54,121 bases of DNA. Source: Limnothrix sp. CACIAM 69d. Lineage in GTDB: Bacteria > Cyanobacteriota > Cyanobacteriia > CACIAM-69d. Within the stretch, counting starts at the first letter, position 1. Each line of letters starts with the position of its first letter. Both the position numbers and the translations under genes were made by a program. This document shows, piece after piece, positions 1 to 7,652 of the stretch. The notes below the pieces were generated by a model. The model was given only the letters and a program-made list of their open reading frames with translations. It was not told the origin of the DNA and made no database searches. The DNA is taken from contig MKGP02000071.1 of the NCBI GenBank assembly GCA_001913845.2, positions 1 through 54,121 of the forward strand, in the 5' to 3' direction.

Positions 1-37
1 AGGGTGAGGGTCTTGATTGATGCAAGAGGTCTAATCA

Positions 38-76
38 GTCGCAGGGGCGGGTTTTCCCCGCCCAGTTCCCGTGATC
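38..76. repeat. 39-bp hairpin repeat, copy A
   Basis: Positions 44-51 and 56-63 form a perfect 8-bp GC-rich stem (GGGGCGGG/CCCCGCCC) with a TTTT loop. The surrounding 39 bases match 30682-30720 at roughly three quarters of positions and are the same length. This is seen directly in the sequence; that it is a dispersed repeat family is inferred from two copies. Confidence 0.6.
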
Positions 77-224
77 CTTGGGTGTTCCCAGGGATGAACA
101 GGGTTGTGGCGATCGCCCGGGTTAGGGTTGGGAGACCCAACCCCTACGGCGATGGAAATGACGACACGCCCTAAGCCCTTTCTCCCTCAGCCATTGGTGC
201 TTCACCATTACCGTAAATGACCGC

Positions 225-254
225 TCAACCATCCTCACGACGGTGGATGGTTGA
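225..254 (-). terminator. hairpin downstream of trpC
   Basis: A perfect 10-bp inverted repeat (TCAACCATCC/GGATGGTTGA) with a 10-base loop begins 24 bases after the trpC stop codon. No clear U-tract follows in the direction of transcription, so it may be a factor-assisted terminator or an mRNA 3' end stabiliser rather than a classical intrinsic terminator. Confidence 0.45.
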
Positions 255-277
255 CAGACTGGCGTTGATCTAGAGGC

Positions 278-1180
278 TCATGCGCGATCGGTTGTGCTAT
301 GCAGCAAATCATTGACCGCTTGGGACACATCCGGCTGACGCATTAGTGATTCCCCCACCAACACGGCTCCGGCTCCGGCATTCATCACCCGATCGAGGTC
401 TGAACGATTGCCCAAGCCCGATTCACTGACCACCAAAATATCGCGCGATCGCAGTTGCTCACCCCGTTGTTCTAAGAGGGCGATCGTGGTTTCCAGCGTC
501 ACCTGAAATGTGGCTAAGTCCCGATTATTAATCCCTACCAATTTCACCCCATCCAGGGCCAAAACCCGGTCTAATTCGGCCAAGGTATGCACCTCAATCA
601 ATGCCGTCATTCCCAAGGCATTAATAATCTTCAAGAAATATTGCAGATCCGTATCAGTCAAGATGGCTGCAATCAACAAAATGGCATCGGCCCCGAGCGA
701 TCGAGCCAGATAAATTTGGTAAGGATAAAGCACAAATTCTTTACAGAGCAGCGGCAAATTAACCGCCTGCCGAATTTGCGCCAAATAATCAAAACTGCCC
801 TGAAAAAACTCCTGATCCGTCAGCACCGACAAACAGGCTGCACCGCTGGCCTCATAGGTTTGGGCGATCGCCACCGGATCAAAATCCGCACGAATCACGC
901 CCTTGCTGGGGGAGGCTTTTTTCACTTCCGCAATTAGCGCTGGTTGAGGGGCTGGCGGTTGGCGCAATGCGGCTAAAAAGTCTTGAGGGGGCTGGGTTTC
1001 TCGCACCCGCTGCTGAAGTTTAACCAGGGGTAACGATTCCCGCAGCCGATCGACCTCTGCTTCTTTGTGCCAAACGATTTTTTCCAAAATATGGCGAGGC
1101 TCGCTATCGGGCACGCGCACTTGATAGCGCAAGGTGTCAACGGCAACGGCCGGATTGGGTTGAATGCGGCGAATTTGCAT
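278..1180 (-). CDS. trpC: indole-3-glycerol-phosphate synthase
   Basis: TrpC closes the indole ring of tryptophan: it converts the CdRP intermediate to indole-3-glycerol phosphate in the cytosol. The TIM-barrel motifs are all visible: KKASPSKG near the N-terminus, the CKEF and GADAILLI strands, GINNRDL, the VVSESGL phosphate-binding loop and [12 protein letters not shown] near the C-terminus. The frame extends upstream to 1255, but the internal ATG at 1180 ([15 protein letters not shown]) fits the cyanobacterial family N-terminus and gives 300 residues. It stands alone, with no other trp gene adjacent; trpG is about 52 kb away in this window. Scattered trp genes are normal in cyanobacteria. 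Confidence 0.95.
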   Translation of the reverse strand: MQIRRIQPNPAVAVDTLRYQVRVPDSEPRHILEKIVWHKEAEVDRLRESLPLVKLQQRVRETQPPQDFLAALRQPPAPQPALIAEVKKASPSKGVIRADFDPVAIAQTYEASGAACLSVLTDQEFFQGSFDYLAQIRQAVNLPLLCKEFVLYPYQIYLARSLGADAILLIAAILTDTDLQYFLKIINALGMTALIEVHTLAELDRVLALDGVKLVGINNRDLATFQVTLETTIALLEQRGEQLRSRDILVVSESGLGNRSDLDRVMNAGAGAVLVGESLMRQPDVSQAVNDLLHSTTDRA

Positions 1181-2028
1181 AGAATTTAGAAGCAGTAAAT
1201 CGCTAAATGAAGAAAGGGATGAATTTTGCCGATTCTGATGTAGGCTAATGGGCATCGGAGCATCGATAGCCGACCAATTAAATGAGCCAATTCGCCAAAC
1301 AGCAAAGTTGGTGCTTTAATTGGCAATTTGCTAACGGGCAATTTGTCCTGACCAAGAGAGATCAAAAGCGATCTTTGGGTTAGGGTTCAATGGTCGAAAT
1401 GCTCTCGGTGATCTGTTGACCTTCATGATCGTTTGGACGCTTGATCGCTTTAACAGTGCTCTCCCAGTAACGAGCGAGCCATTGCTTCAAGGCCCTGTAG
1501 GCCACCGCCACCCTCTCAACTGCTACTTCTCAAGATTCAGCACCCAAGTCCAGTAGCGACGAATTTGGGTTCAATTGGTTTGCCCGCTCGTCTTGGATTG
1601 AGCGGCCCTAATCATACGCGAAATCAGTTGTTGCCGGATCGATCGCCCCAGAACTGGCCTGAAATGCCTTGAAATCGCTCTCAGAGAATTTCTCAAGGGA
1701 ATTTTGTAAAGAACTGGTGACTGCGCTGAAATCCTGGAATCTAAGAAGCTGGAATCTGGGAAATCCAGATCATTCATCCCGTGGCTGATTCCATGAATGC
1801 CTAACCTAGGAGACGAGCAATGGGACACCACGGGGATGCGATCGCGATCGCTCAGATTGACGACAGCGATCGACAAGGCCGCCGAGTACTGTCACGCGCC
1901 ACGGGCTGAACCATCACTGGATCGATCGGGCGATCGTGACACAATCAAAGTACAAAGCAATTCACCCAGAAAGCATCTATCCCGCATCGGTTGAGCGATG
2001 CAACTCCTACCTCTACCCTTCACCTAAA
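1181..2028. other. gene-poor spacer upstream of trpC
   Basis: I see no convincing gene in about 850 bases. The frames at 1571-1876 (-) and 1797-1994 (+) lack recognisable protein character and overlap HIP1-rich sequence near 1838-1935. The trpC promoter presumably lies at the left end, but I could not assign clear -35/-10 boxes. Confidence 0.4.
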
Positions 2029-2042
2029 AGGGAGGTTCATCA

Positions 2043-2150
2043 ATGTCTGTGCTACTCGTAATTGCCGTTTTGTTTGCGCCGGTTCTGCTGTCCTCAATGA
2101 TGGTGGATGAAAGCTTTGATGAAGCTTTGGGTCATCCCAATCGCCATTGA
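2043..2150 (+). CDS. possible 35-residue single-span membrane peptide
   Basis: An ATG at 2043 is preceded by a strong Shine-Dalgarno run (GGGAGG, about 2029-2035) and opens a 35-codon frame ending in TGA at 2148-2150. Residues 2-18 are almost entirely hydrophobic (SVLLVIAVLFAPVLLSS) and would form one transmembrane helix, followed by a short acidic tail (VDESFDEALGHP). I recognise no family. An overlapping frame at 2107-2349 also starts with a hydrophobic stretch, but has no ribosome binding site of its own and is less convincing. The case rests on the ribosome binding site plus the helix; conservation was not tested. Confidence 0.4.
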   Translation: MSVLLVIAVLFAPVLLSSMMVDESFDEALGHPNRH

Positions 2151-2455
2151 AGCGATGTTTGTGTGGTTCCTGTTGGAATTTCTGTCACAACTCGTTGCAG
2201 CATTAGCAGCATTAGTTGATCACCATCCATGGGTTGCAGGGGTGAATGGGTTTTCAGTAAATGGGCCAGAAATAATGGGCAGGAAGCGCCTAAGCCCGGC
2301 TGAAGCCGATTTCAGCAATTGTATATCTGCACCACCTGTCAACTCCTAACGCCACAGCTTCGACGTTACTCAGATCCCCTTCAAGATTTAATCTACCGCA
2401 GCTCTTCAAGCGCAGTTCAGACGAAGCGCAACCCTAAAGAAGTGCAACCATAAAA

Positions 2456-2501
2456 AAGGAGAGGATGCTGGTTCATTGAAATTTGAACGCATCCTCTCCT
2501 T
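2456..2501. terminator. perfect 13-bp inverted repeat, likely terminator
   Basis: AAGGAGAGGATGC (2456-2468) is repeated exactly inverted at 2489-2501 with a 20-base loop. The A-rich left flank (TAAAAAA) gives a U-run for leftward transcripts, and CTT follows on the right. It sits between the small ORF and the pst operon end, and could terminate transcripts from either side. Confidence 0.55.
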
Positions 2502-2515
2502 CGTTTAAGCGTTTA

Positions 2516-2796
2516 GAGGCTGTCTGAAAAGCCAAAATGGCTACCTTGTGGGTTGCACCGACCGACGAGAACAGGGGGCTTAAGGTCTGTCGTCGTTTCC
2601 TGGGGGCAAGCTGAAACGAGCGATTTTTCATGCCCCAGCCGTCTTAACAAGGGGCTTAAGCCCCTTGCTCCCAACGATCTCGTTACGGTGGAATCAGAGT
2701 TTTGGGCGATTTGACGACACCCCCTAAGCCCCTCGCTCCCACAGCCACCAGCGCCTTTGCAAGCGCCCCAAGTTACTTCTCGGACATCCCTTTAGG
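2516..2796. mobile_element. MITE-like element, long copy
   Basis: The left end (GTCTGAAAAGCC, near 2522) and right end (ACTTCTCGGACATCCC, 2775-2790) are imperfect terminal inverted repeats of each other. A second element at 10806-10939 has the same two ends and matching flanking interior. This copy also carries a central block with a 20-bp palindrome (2648-2667) that recurs at 12806-12884. There is no coding capacity for a transposase, so it would be non-autonomous. It ends about 30 bases from the pstB stop codon. Confidence 0.55.
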
Positions 2797-2824
2797 ATTC
2801 CTTTCAGGGCTATGGTCTTGGGCC

Positions 2825-3619
2825 TTAACCGAATCGACCGGTTACATAGTCGCGAGTGGCTTCCTCTACGGGATCGTGGAAAATGCGCTCCGTGCGATCG
2901 TACTCCACCAAATAACCAACCTTGTTACCCGAGTCGGTGGCTTGGGCGTTGAAGAAGGCCGTGCGATCGCTCACCCGCGAAGCCTGTTGCATGTTGTGGG
3001 TCACGATCACGATCGTGTAGTCGCCACTCAGTTCCTTAATCAGTTCCTCAATTCGGAGAGTGGAAATCGGATCCAAGGCCGAGCAAGGCTCATCCATCAG
3101 GATCACTTCCGGTTGAATGGCCACAGCGCGGGCAATGCAAAGGCGCTGTTGTTGCCCACCAGAGAGGGCCAAGCCACTGTCGCGCAGCTTGTCCTTCACC
3201 TCATCCCACAGGGCAGCCCGCCGCAGGGAGCTTTCAACTAGCTCATCCATGTTGCCGCGATAGCCATTGATCCGGGCCCCAAAGGCAATGTTCTCGTAAA
3301 TGGATTTGGGGAAGGGATTCGGGCGCTGGAACACCATCCCAATGCGGCTACGGATGGAAACAGCATCGACCTTGGGGCCGTAGAGGTCTTCTTCGTTGTA
3401 GGTAATTTGTCCCTCAACGCGGGCGCTGGGAACCAGGTCGTTCATTCGGTTAAAGCAACGCAAAATCGTGCTCTTGCCACAACCGGAGGGGCCAATGAAG
3501 GCCACAATTTCGCCCCGGGGGATGTCTAGTGATGCGTCGCGCACCGCGATGCTGGGACCGTAGTAGACCGAGACCGATCGGGCAGATAACACCGCATTGG
3601 ACGTGACAGAAGATTGCAT
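2825..3619 (-). CDS. pstB: phosphate ABC transporter ATP-binding protein
   Basis: PstB is the ATPase that powers phosphate import through PstC-PstA. The Walker A motif (GPSGCGKST), the Q-loop (VFQRPNPF), the signature ([14 protein letters not shown]) and Walker B ([13 protein letters not shown]) followed by the switch His (VTHNMQQ) are all present. NPF(P)KSIYEN and the C-terminal [13 protein letters not shown] are typical of PstB. The frame opens at 3703, but the ATG at 3619 gives 264 residues, which is the usual family length; the upstream 28 residues are low-complexity. It is the last gene of the pstSCAB unit, 225 bases after pstA. No phoU follows. Confidence 0.95.
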   Translation of the reverse strand: MQSSVTSNAVLSARSVSVYYGPSIAVRDASLDIPRGEIVAFIGPSGCGKSTILRCFNRMNDLVPSARVEGQITYNEEDLYGPKVDAVSIRSRIGMVFQRPNPFPKSIYENIAFGARINGYRGNMDELVESSLRRAALWDEVKDKLRDSGLALSGGQQQRLCIARAVAIQPEVILMDEPCSALDPISTLRIEELIKELSGDYTIVIVTHNMQQASRVSDRTAFFNAQATDSGNKVGYLVEYDRTERIFHDPVEEATRDYVTGRFG

Positions 3620-3844
3620 ACCAGTCAAACCTGAACTGAAAAGTGAAGAAGCAAAGGAGAGGCTCGAAACATCAGCATCCAGCGCGGTCGATCTCAACCC
3701 CATCGTCTAGATCCGGTGATTACGGGCCAAGAGAAGGGTATGAGTCCCAATCTGATCGATCAACCGCAGGGCGTTGGCATAACTGTAATAACGTACCGGT
3801 CACCAAAGTTCCAAAGCCCCAAAGAACCTTAGGGATCCCCAGAA

Positions 3845-4756
3845 CTAGTTAAGGGACTTCTGGAACCGGTTGCGCAACAGAATTGCCGTGCCATTCATGG
3901 CCAGCAGAACAATCATCAAGACGACAATCCCGGCAGCGGCGTTGATGTGGAAACCTTGCTGAGGTCGGGAGACCCAGTTGTAGATCTGGATCGGCAGCGC
4001 CGTGAAGGGGCTTTGGGGATTGTTGGGGATGAAGGGAACGAAGGTTAAGGCTCCAATGGTGATCAGTGCAGCGGTTTCCCCGATCGCCCGGGACAGGGCC
4101 AAAATGGTTCCGGTCAAAATCCCCGGCAGGGCCAGCGGCAACACATGGGCCGAAACCACCTCCCAACGGGTTGCCCCCAGCGCAAAACCTGCCTGACGCA
4201 GACCGTCGGGGACGGTGCGCAGGGCTTCGCGGGTGGCCACGATAATCACCGGCAAAATCAGCAACGAGAGGGTTAGGGCCCCAGTCAGAACGCTGCGGCC
4301 GCCGGTGATGGGTTGCAGCCAGCGAGCAAACACTTGCAATCCCAGCAAACCATAAATGATCGAGGGTACGCCAGCCAGGTTGGAGATGTTGATCTCAATC
4401 AGGCGAGACCACCAGGATTCGAGCGAAAATTCTTCCAGGTACAGGCCCGCACCCACCCCGATCGGGAAAGCAATCAGCGCCGTCAGCGCCAGCAGCCAAA
4501 TGGAACCACCCAACGCCGCGCCCACCCCAGCCAACTCCGGCTTACGCGAGGGCAGGCTCGTGATGAATTGCCAGCTAATGCGGGGCATTCCATCGATGAA
4601 GGTATCTACCAGCAGCACCACCAAAATCAGGATGGCGAACCCAGTGGCCACCCAGGTGGCCCCAGCGAAGATGTTGTCCTTGACGTAGCGCTGATCCAGA
4701 CGAGGGTTGAAGAGCAACGCGCGCGATCGCCCTTGGGATTCGTTTGAAATAGCCAT
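3845..4756 (-). CDS. pstA: phosphate ABC transporter permease PstA
   Basis: This is an inner-membrane permease subunit that forms the phosphate channel with PstC. About six transmembrane segments are visible, and the cytoplasmic EAA-type loop (REALRTVPDGLRQAGFALGA, then RWEVVSAHVLPLALPGILTG) contacts the PstB ATPase. The start is taken as the ATG at 4756 ([11 protein letters not shown]). Its A is shared with the last base of the pstC TAA stop (TAATG), which argues for translational coupling; the frame itself is open to 4792. The protein is 303 residues, normal for PstA. Confidence 0.95.
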   Translation of the reverse strand: MAISNESQGRSRALLFNPRLDQRYVKDNIFAGATWVATGFAILILVVLLVDTFIDGMPRISWQFITSLPSRKPELAGVGAALGGSIWLLALTALIAFPIGVGAGLYLEEFSLESWWSRLIEINISNLAGVPSIIYGLLGLQVFARWLQPITGGRSVLTGALTLSLLILPVIIVATREALRTVPDGLRQAGFALGATRWEVVSAHVLPLALPGILTGTILALSRAIGETAALITIGALTFVPFIPNNPQSPFTALPIQIYNWVSRPQQGFHINAAAGIVVLMIVLLAMNGTAILLRNRFQKSLN

Positions 4757-5682
4757 TAGTCGTATTTTTCCTGGAAGCGACGCACAAACCAAAAGCTGAA
4801 CACGTTCAACACCAGGGTCATCACAAACAGGGTGGTACCCACTGCGAACAGAGTTCGGTAGGCGATCGACCCGGCCGGCGTATCCCCAAGGCTGACCTGC
4901 ACGATGTATGCCGTCATGGTCATGGCGGAAACAAAGGGATTCAGACCCAAGGTGGCATTCTGACCCGCTGCAATCGCCACGATCATGGTTTCCCCGATCG
5001 CCCGCGACACTGCCAAAATCACCGAAGCCACAATCCCCGACAGAGCCGCTGGCAACACGACTGAAATGATGGTTTCGCGCTTCGTGGCCCCCAACGCATA
5101 GGAACCATCTCGCAAACTGCGAGGCACGGCATAGATCGCATCTTCACTCAGAGAGGCAATCAGCGGCGTGATCGCCACGCCCAGCACAATCCCCGCACTC
5201 AGGGCATTAAACCCTTGCAGTCCGGGGATGATTTTCTGAAGCAGCGGTGTGACAAACAGCAGGGCAAAGTAGCCATAGACCACCGTGGGCACGCCTGCTA
5301 ACACCTCCAGGGCCGGCTTCAGCACCTGTCGCACCTTGGGGCTGGCATATTCACTCAGGCAAACGGCCGACAGCAGACCCAAGGGCAGGGCCACCAAAAT
5401 AGCGATCCCCGTGGTCAGCACCGTGGCACTGATCAGGACGATGATCCCGAATTGGGCGCTGGCAAAAAGCGGAGTCCAGCGGGTTTCTGTGAAAAATCGC
5501 CAAATGGGAATGATTCTGAAGAAATCGACCGTCTCAAAGATCAGGGTGAAAACAATCCCGATCGTTGTGGCGACCGATACAAATGAAAAAAGACCCAAAA
5601 TCAGTCGAACGATCAACTCTGTACGGTGACTCGCTTGACGATTGGGCTGCCAAAGTGCGCGATCGCGCAGGGAACTCTCCAT
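4756..5682 (-). CDS. pstC: phosphate ABC transporter permease PstC
   Basis: This is the partner permease to PstA, 308 residues with six predicted membrane helices. The conserved features are [15 protein letters not shown], the periplasmic-side [15 protein letters not shown] block and the EAA loop ([21 protein letters not shown]). [15 protein letters not shown] is typical of PstC/PstA. It ends by a one-base stop/start overlap with pstA. A 299-base spacer separates it from pstS, a common arrangement that allows higher expression of the binding protein. Confidence 0.95.
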   Translation of the reverse strand: MESSLRDRALWQPNRQASHRTELIVRLILGLFSFVSVATTIGIVFTLIFETVDFFRIIPIWRFFTETRWTPLFASAQFGIIVLISATVLTTGIAILVALPLGLLSAVCLSEYASPKVRQVLKPALEVLAGVPTVVYGYFALLFVTPLLQKIIPGLQGFNALSAGIVLGVAITPLIASLSEDAIYAVPRSLRDGSYALGATKRETIISVVLPAALSGIVASVILAVSRAIGETMIVAIAAGQNATLGLNPFVSAMTMTAYIVQVSLGDTPAGSIAYRTLFAVGTTLFVMTLVLNVFSFWFVRRFQEKYD

Positions 5683-5981
5683 AGGGAAGGGGTGCGGGAA
5701 CCCGCAAAAATCTTTTCGATTTTCTCTAGATTTAACTGCAAACCGGCAATGGGCTGATCAACTCTCAACGCCTGTCGCGTTGCCCTGGCCATGGGTTGGG
5801 GCGGCCGAACCTTCACGAATTCTGGATGCTCGGCCGCAAATGTCCCACTCCAAGGATCTGCCACAGGCCTTGGGCATCAGCCAAGACCGCCGGCCAAGGG
5901 ATGATCAGCCCCGCCATCTAAAGCCCCCGTGAGGATTTTAAAGACCCGGGCGATCGCCCCTCAGCACCAGGCTCAACCCGT
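5683..5981 (-). other. pstS-pstC intercistronic spacer
   Basis: About 300 bases with no convincing gene. A perfect 12-bp palindrome of HIP1 type (GGGCGATCGCCC) lies just after the pstS stop. There is an imperfect inverted repeat around 5868-5899 (CCTTGGGC/GGCCAAGG). Either could be a processing or partial-termination structure that lowers expression of the distal genes relative to pstS; this is inference. Confidence 0.3.
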
Positions 5982-7085
5982 TTACTTCTTCTCGGCACCG
6001 CCAGCCTTTTCAGCCGCCAGCAGATCCGACAACTTAGCCCCAGCCGGAGCCTTGCCACCGAACACGGAACCCGTCACTCCCTTCTCCAAGCGCTCCTTAG
6101 CCAGCGTCAGCACCTCATCGGGCAGCGGCAGATAGCCCGTATCCGCAATGATTTGCTTGTTGGCCGCATCAATTTGGAATGCCACAAAGGCCTTCACCTC
6201 AGGGCGGCTGAGGGCATCCTTGCGAACGTAGATGAATTCCGGACGCGACAGGGGGTTATAGGAACCGTCGGCGATCGAAGTAGCGCTCGGAGCAACGCAC
6301 TTGCCGCTCTTGCCCTTGATTTCCACCAGCTTCAGCTTATCCTTGTTTGCTTCGTAATAGGCATAGCCGAAGAAGCCCAAGGCACCTTCATCACCCGACA
6401 CGCCCTGCACAATCACATTGTCATCTTCGCTGGGCGTGTAGTCCCCACGGCTCTTACCTTCTTCACCGGTAATGGCCTTGGTGAAGTAGTCATAGGTTCC
6501 CGAATCCGTACCGGGGCCGTAGAGGGTCATCGGCTTGTCGGGGAACTTCGGATCCACATCCTTCCAGCTCTTCACCTTGCCTTCTGCGGCCGGTTCCCAC
6601 ATTTTCTTGAGCTGATCAACGCTCAAGCAGGCGGCAAAGTCATTTTTGGGGTTCACCACCACCGAGAGACCATCAAAGGAGATGGGCAGCTCCACATATT
6701 CCACGTTGCCCTTCTTACAGAGTTCGATTTCTTCTGTTTTGATGGGTCGCGAAGCGTTGGAAATATCGGTTTCCCCAGCGCAGAACTTCTTGAAACCGCC
6801 ACCGGTTCCCGACGATCCCACAATCACCTTGGTGCTGGTGTTGACTTTCATGAACTCTTCAGCCATGGCTTCCGAAATCGGAAACACGGTGCTGGAACCA
6901 TCAACCTTAACGGTGGCTGTTGCTTCCGCAGCAGCGGGGCTAGCACCGGCAGCAGGGCTTTCGCCAGCGGCGGGGCTGTTGCTTGCTTGGGGTGCGCCAC
7001 CGCAGGCGGCTAGGGAGAGGGCCAGGGCTGCGATCGAGCCAGCGGCCGCGTGACGGGTCATTCGACGCAGGAGTGAGTAATTCAT
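5982..7085 (-). CDS. pstS: phosphate-binding lipoprotein PstS
   Basis: PstS is the periplasmic phosphate receptor of the Pst system. The ATG at 7085 ([12 protein letters not shown]) opens a signal peptide ending in a lipobox, LSLAAC-GG, so the mature protein should be a lipoprotein. A Ser/Pro/Ala-rich tether ([17 protein letters not shown]) follows. The binding-protein core has [31 protein letters not shown] and [12 protein letters not shown], the phosphate-contacting loops of the family. The frame continues upstream to 7268, but that extension has no signal-sequence character. The 367-residue length fits cyanobacterial PstS. It is the first gene of the operon. Confidence 0.95.
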   Translation of the reverse strand: MNYSLLRRMTRHAAAGSIAALALSLAACGGAPQASNSPAAGESPAAGASPAAAEATATVKVDGSSTVFPISEAMAEEFMKVNTSTKVIVGSSGTGGGFKKFCAGETDISNASRPIKTEEIELCKKGNVEYVELPISFDGLSVVVNPKNDFAACLSVDQLKKMWEPAAEGKVKSWKDVDPKFPDKPMTLYGPGTDSGTYDYFTKAITGEEGKSRGDYTPSEDDNVIVQGVSGDEGALGFFGYAYYEANKDKLKLVEIKGKSGKCVAPSATSIADGSYNPLSRPEFIYVRKDALSRPEVKAFVAFQIDAANKQIIADTGYLPLPDEVLTLAKERLEKGVTGSVFGGKAPAGAKLSDLLAAEKAGGAEKK

Positions 7086-7291
7086 AGAGCTTCCGTAAGG
7101 GGTGAAGTCAATCAACCGATCGAGTCTGAGGTCTGAAATCTGAAACCTGATTTGAAATCGGCGATGAGCTGAAGTTGAGTGGGTTGCTTGACGAGGAAAC
7201 TGCCTCGCGGCGGCTAAAACTGCCGATTGCGCCGCCCGTTGGTGTGTGGTGAATAATGACAGGGGCAAACGGCGGCTAGCATAAACCGCTT

Positions 7292-7310
7292 GGGTAAAGA
7301 AAAGGTTAAT
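7292..7310 (-). promoter_or_regulatory. Pho-box-like direct repeat upstream of pstS
   Basis: Read on the pstS coding strand, the sequence is ATTAACCT-TTT-CTTTACCC: two 8-base units at an 11-base period. This resembles the cyanobacterial SphR/PhoB box, whose units approximate PyTTAAPyPy(T/A) with 3-base spacers. It lies about 207-225 bases upstream of the pstS start, in the spacer divergent to the RTX gene. Phosphate-starvation control of pst operons by SphS-SphR is established in cyanobacteria; that this site is used is inference. Confidence 0.5.
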
Positions 7311-7652
7311 GGGGCCAAGTCGCTTGCTGTCGCGATCGCTACAAATTCTGGGGTTTCGGGCCCAGACCCTTACTCGCGCAAGGCCGACTGATGATCTCTG
7401 GCTCCCTCAGTGGAAATTTCGCTCATCCGCTTGGGTATAGTTAAATTGGGGCTGCATCTTAAGGTTTCTTTTAAAGTTTTCGTGAATCTCACTCCAAAGC
7501 CCCGATTTTCCGATTTGCGTCAGACCAGGCCGCGCGATCGTCAAATCCGGTCTTTGGTCGTCGCCTTTGCTGCTCGGTCAATCGGTTGCGACAGGGCTAA
7601 TTGGTTGTCTACGTCCTTTTCTTAATTTCTTCGATCGTCACGAGGAAGCATC

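Noticed and set aside
1571..1876. 101-codon minus-strand frame upstream of trpC
   Set aside because: No ribosome binding site, no domain or membrane character, Arg/Ser-rich composition typical of noncoding HIP1-rich DNA.
2107..2349. 80-codon frame beginning with a hydrophobic stretch
   Set aside because: It overlaps the better-supported 35-codon frame in another phase and lacks its own ribosome binding site. The hydrophobic segment is suggestive, so it is not fully excluded.
6153..7013. 286-codon plus-strand frame opposite pstS
   Set aside because: The opposite strand encodes a complete PstS with lipobox and binding loops; the plus-strand product has no recognisable motifs.
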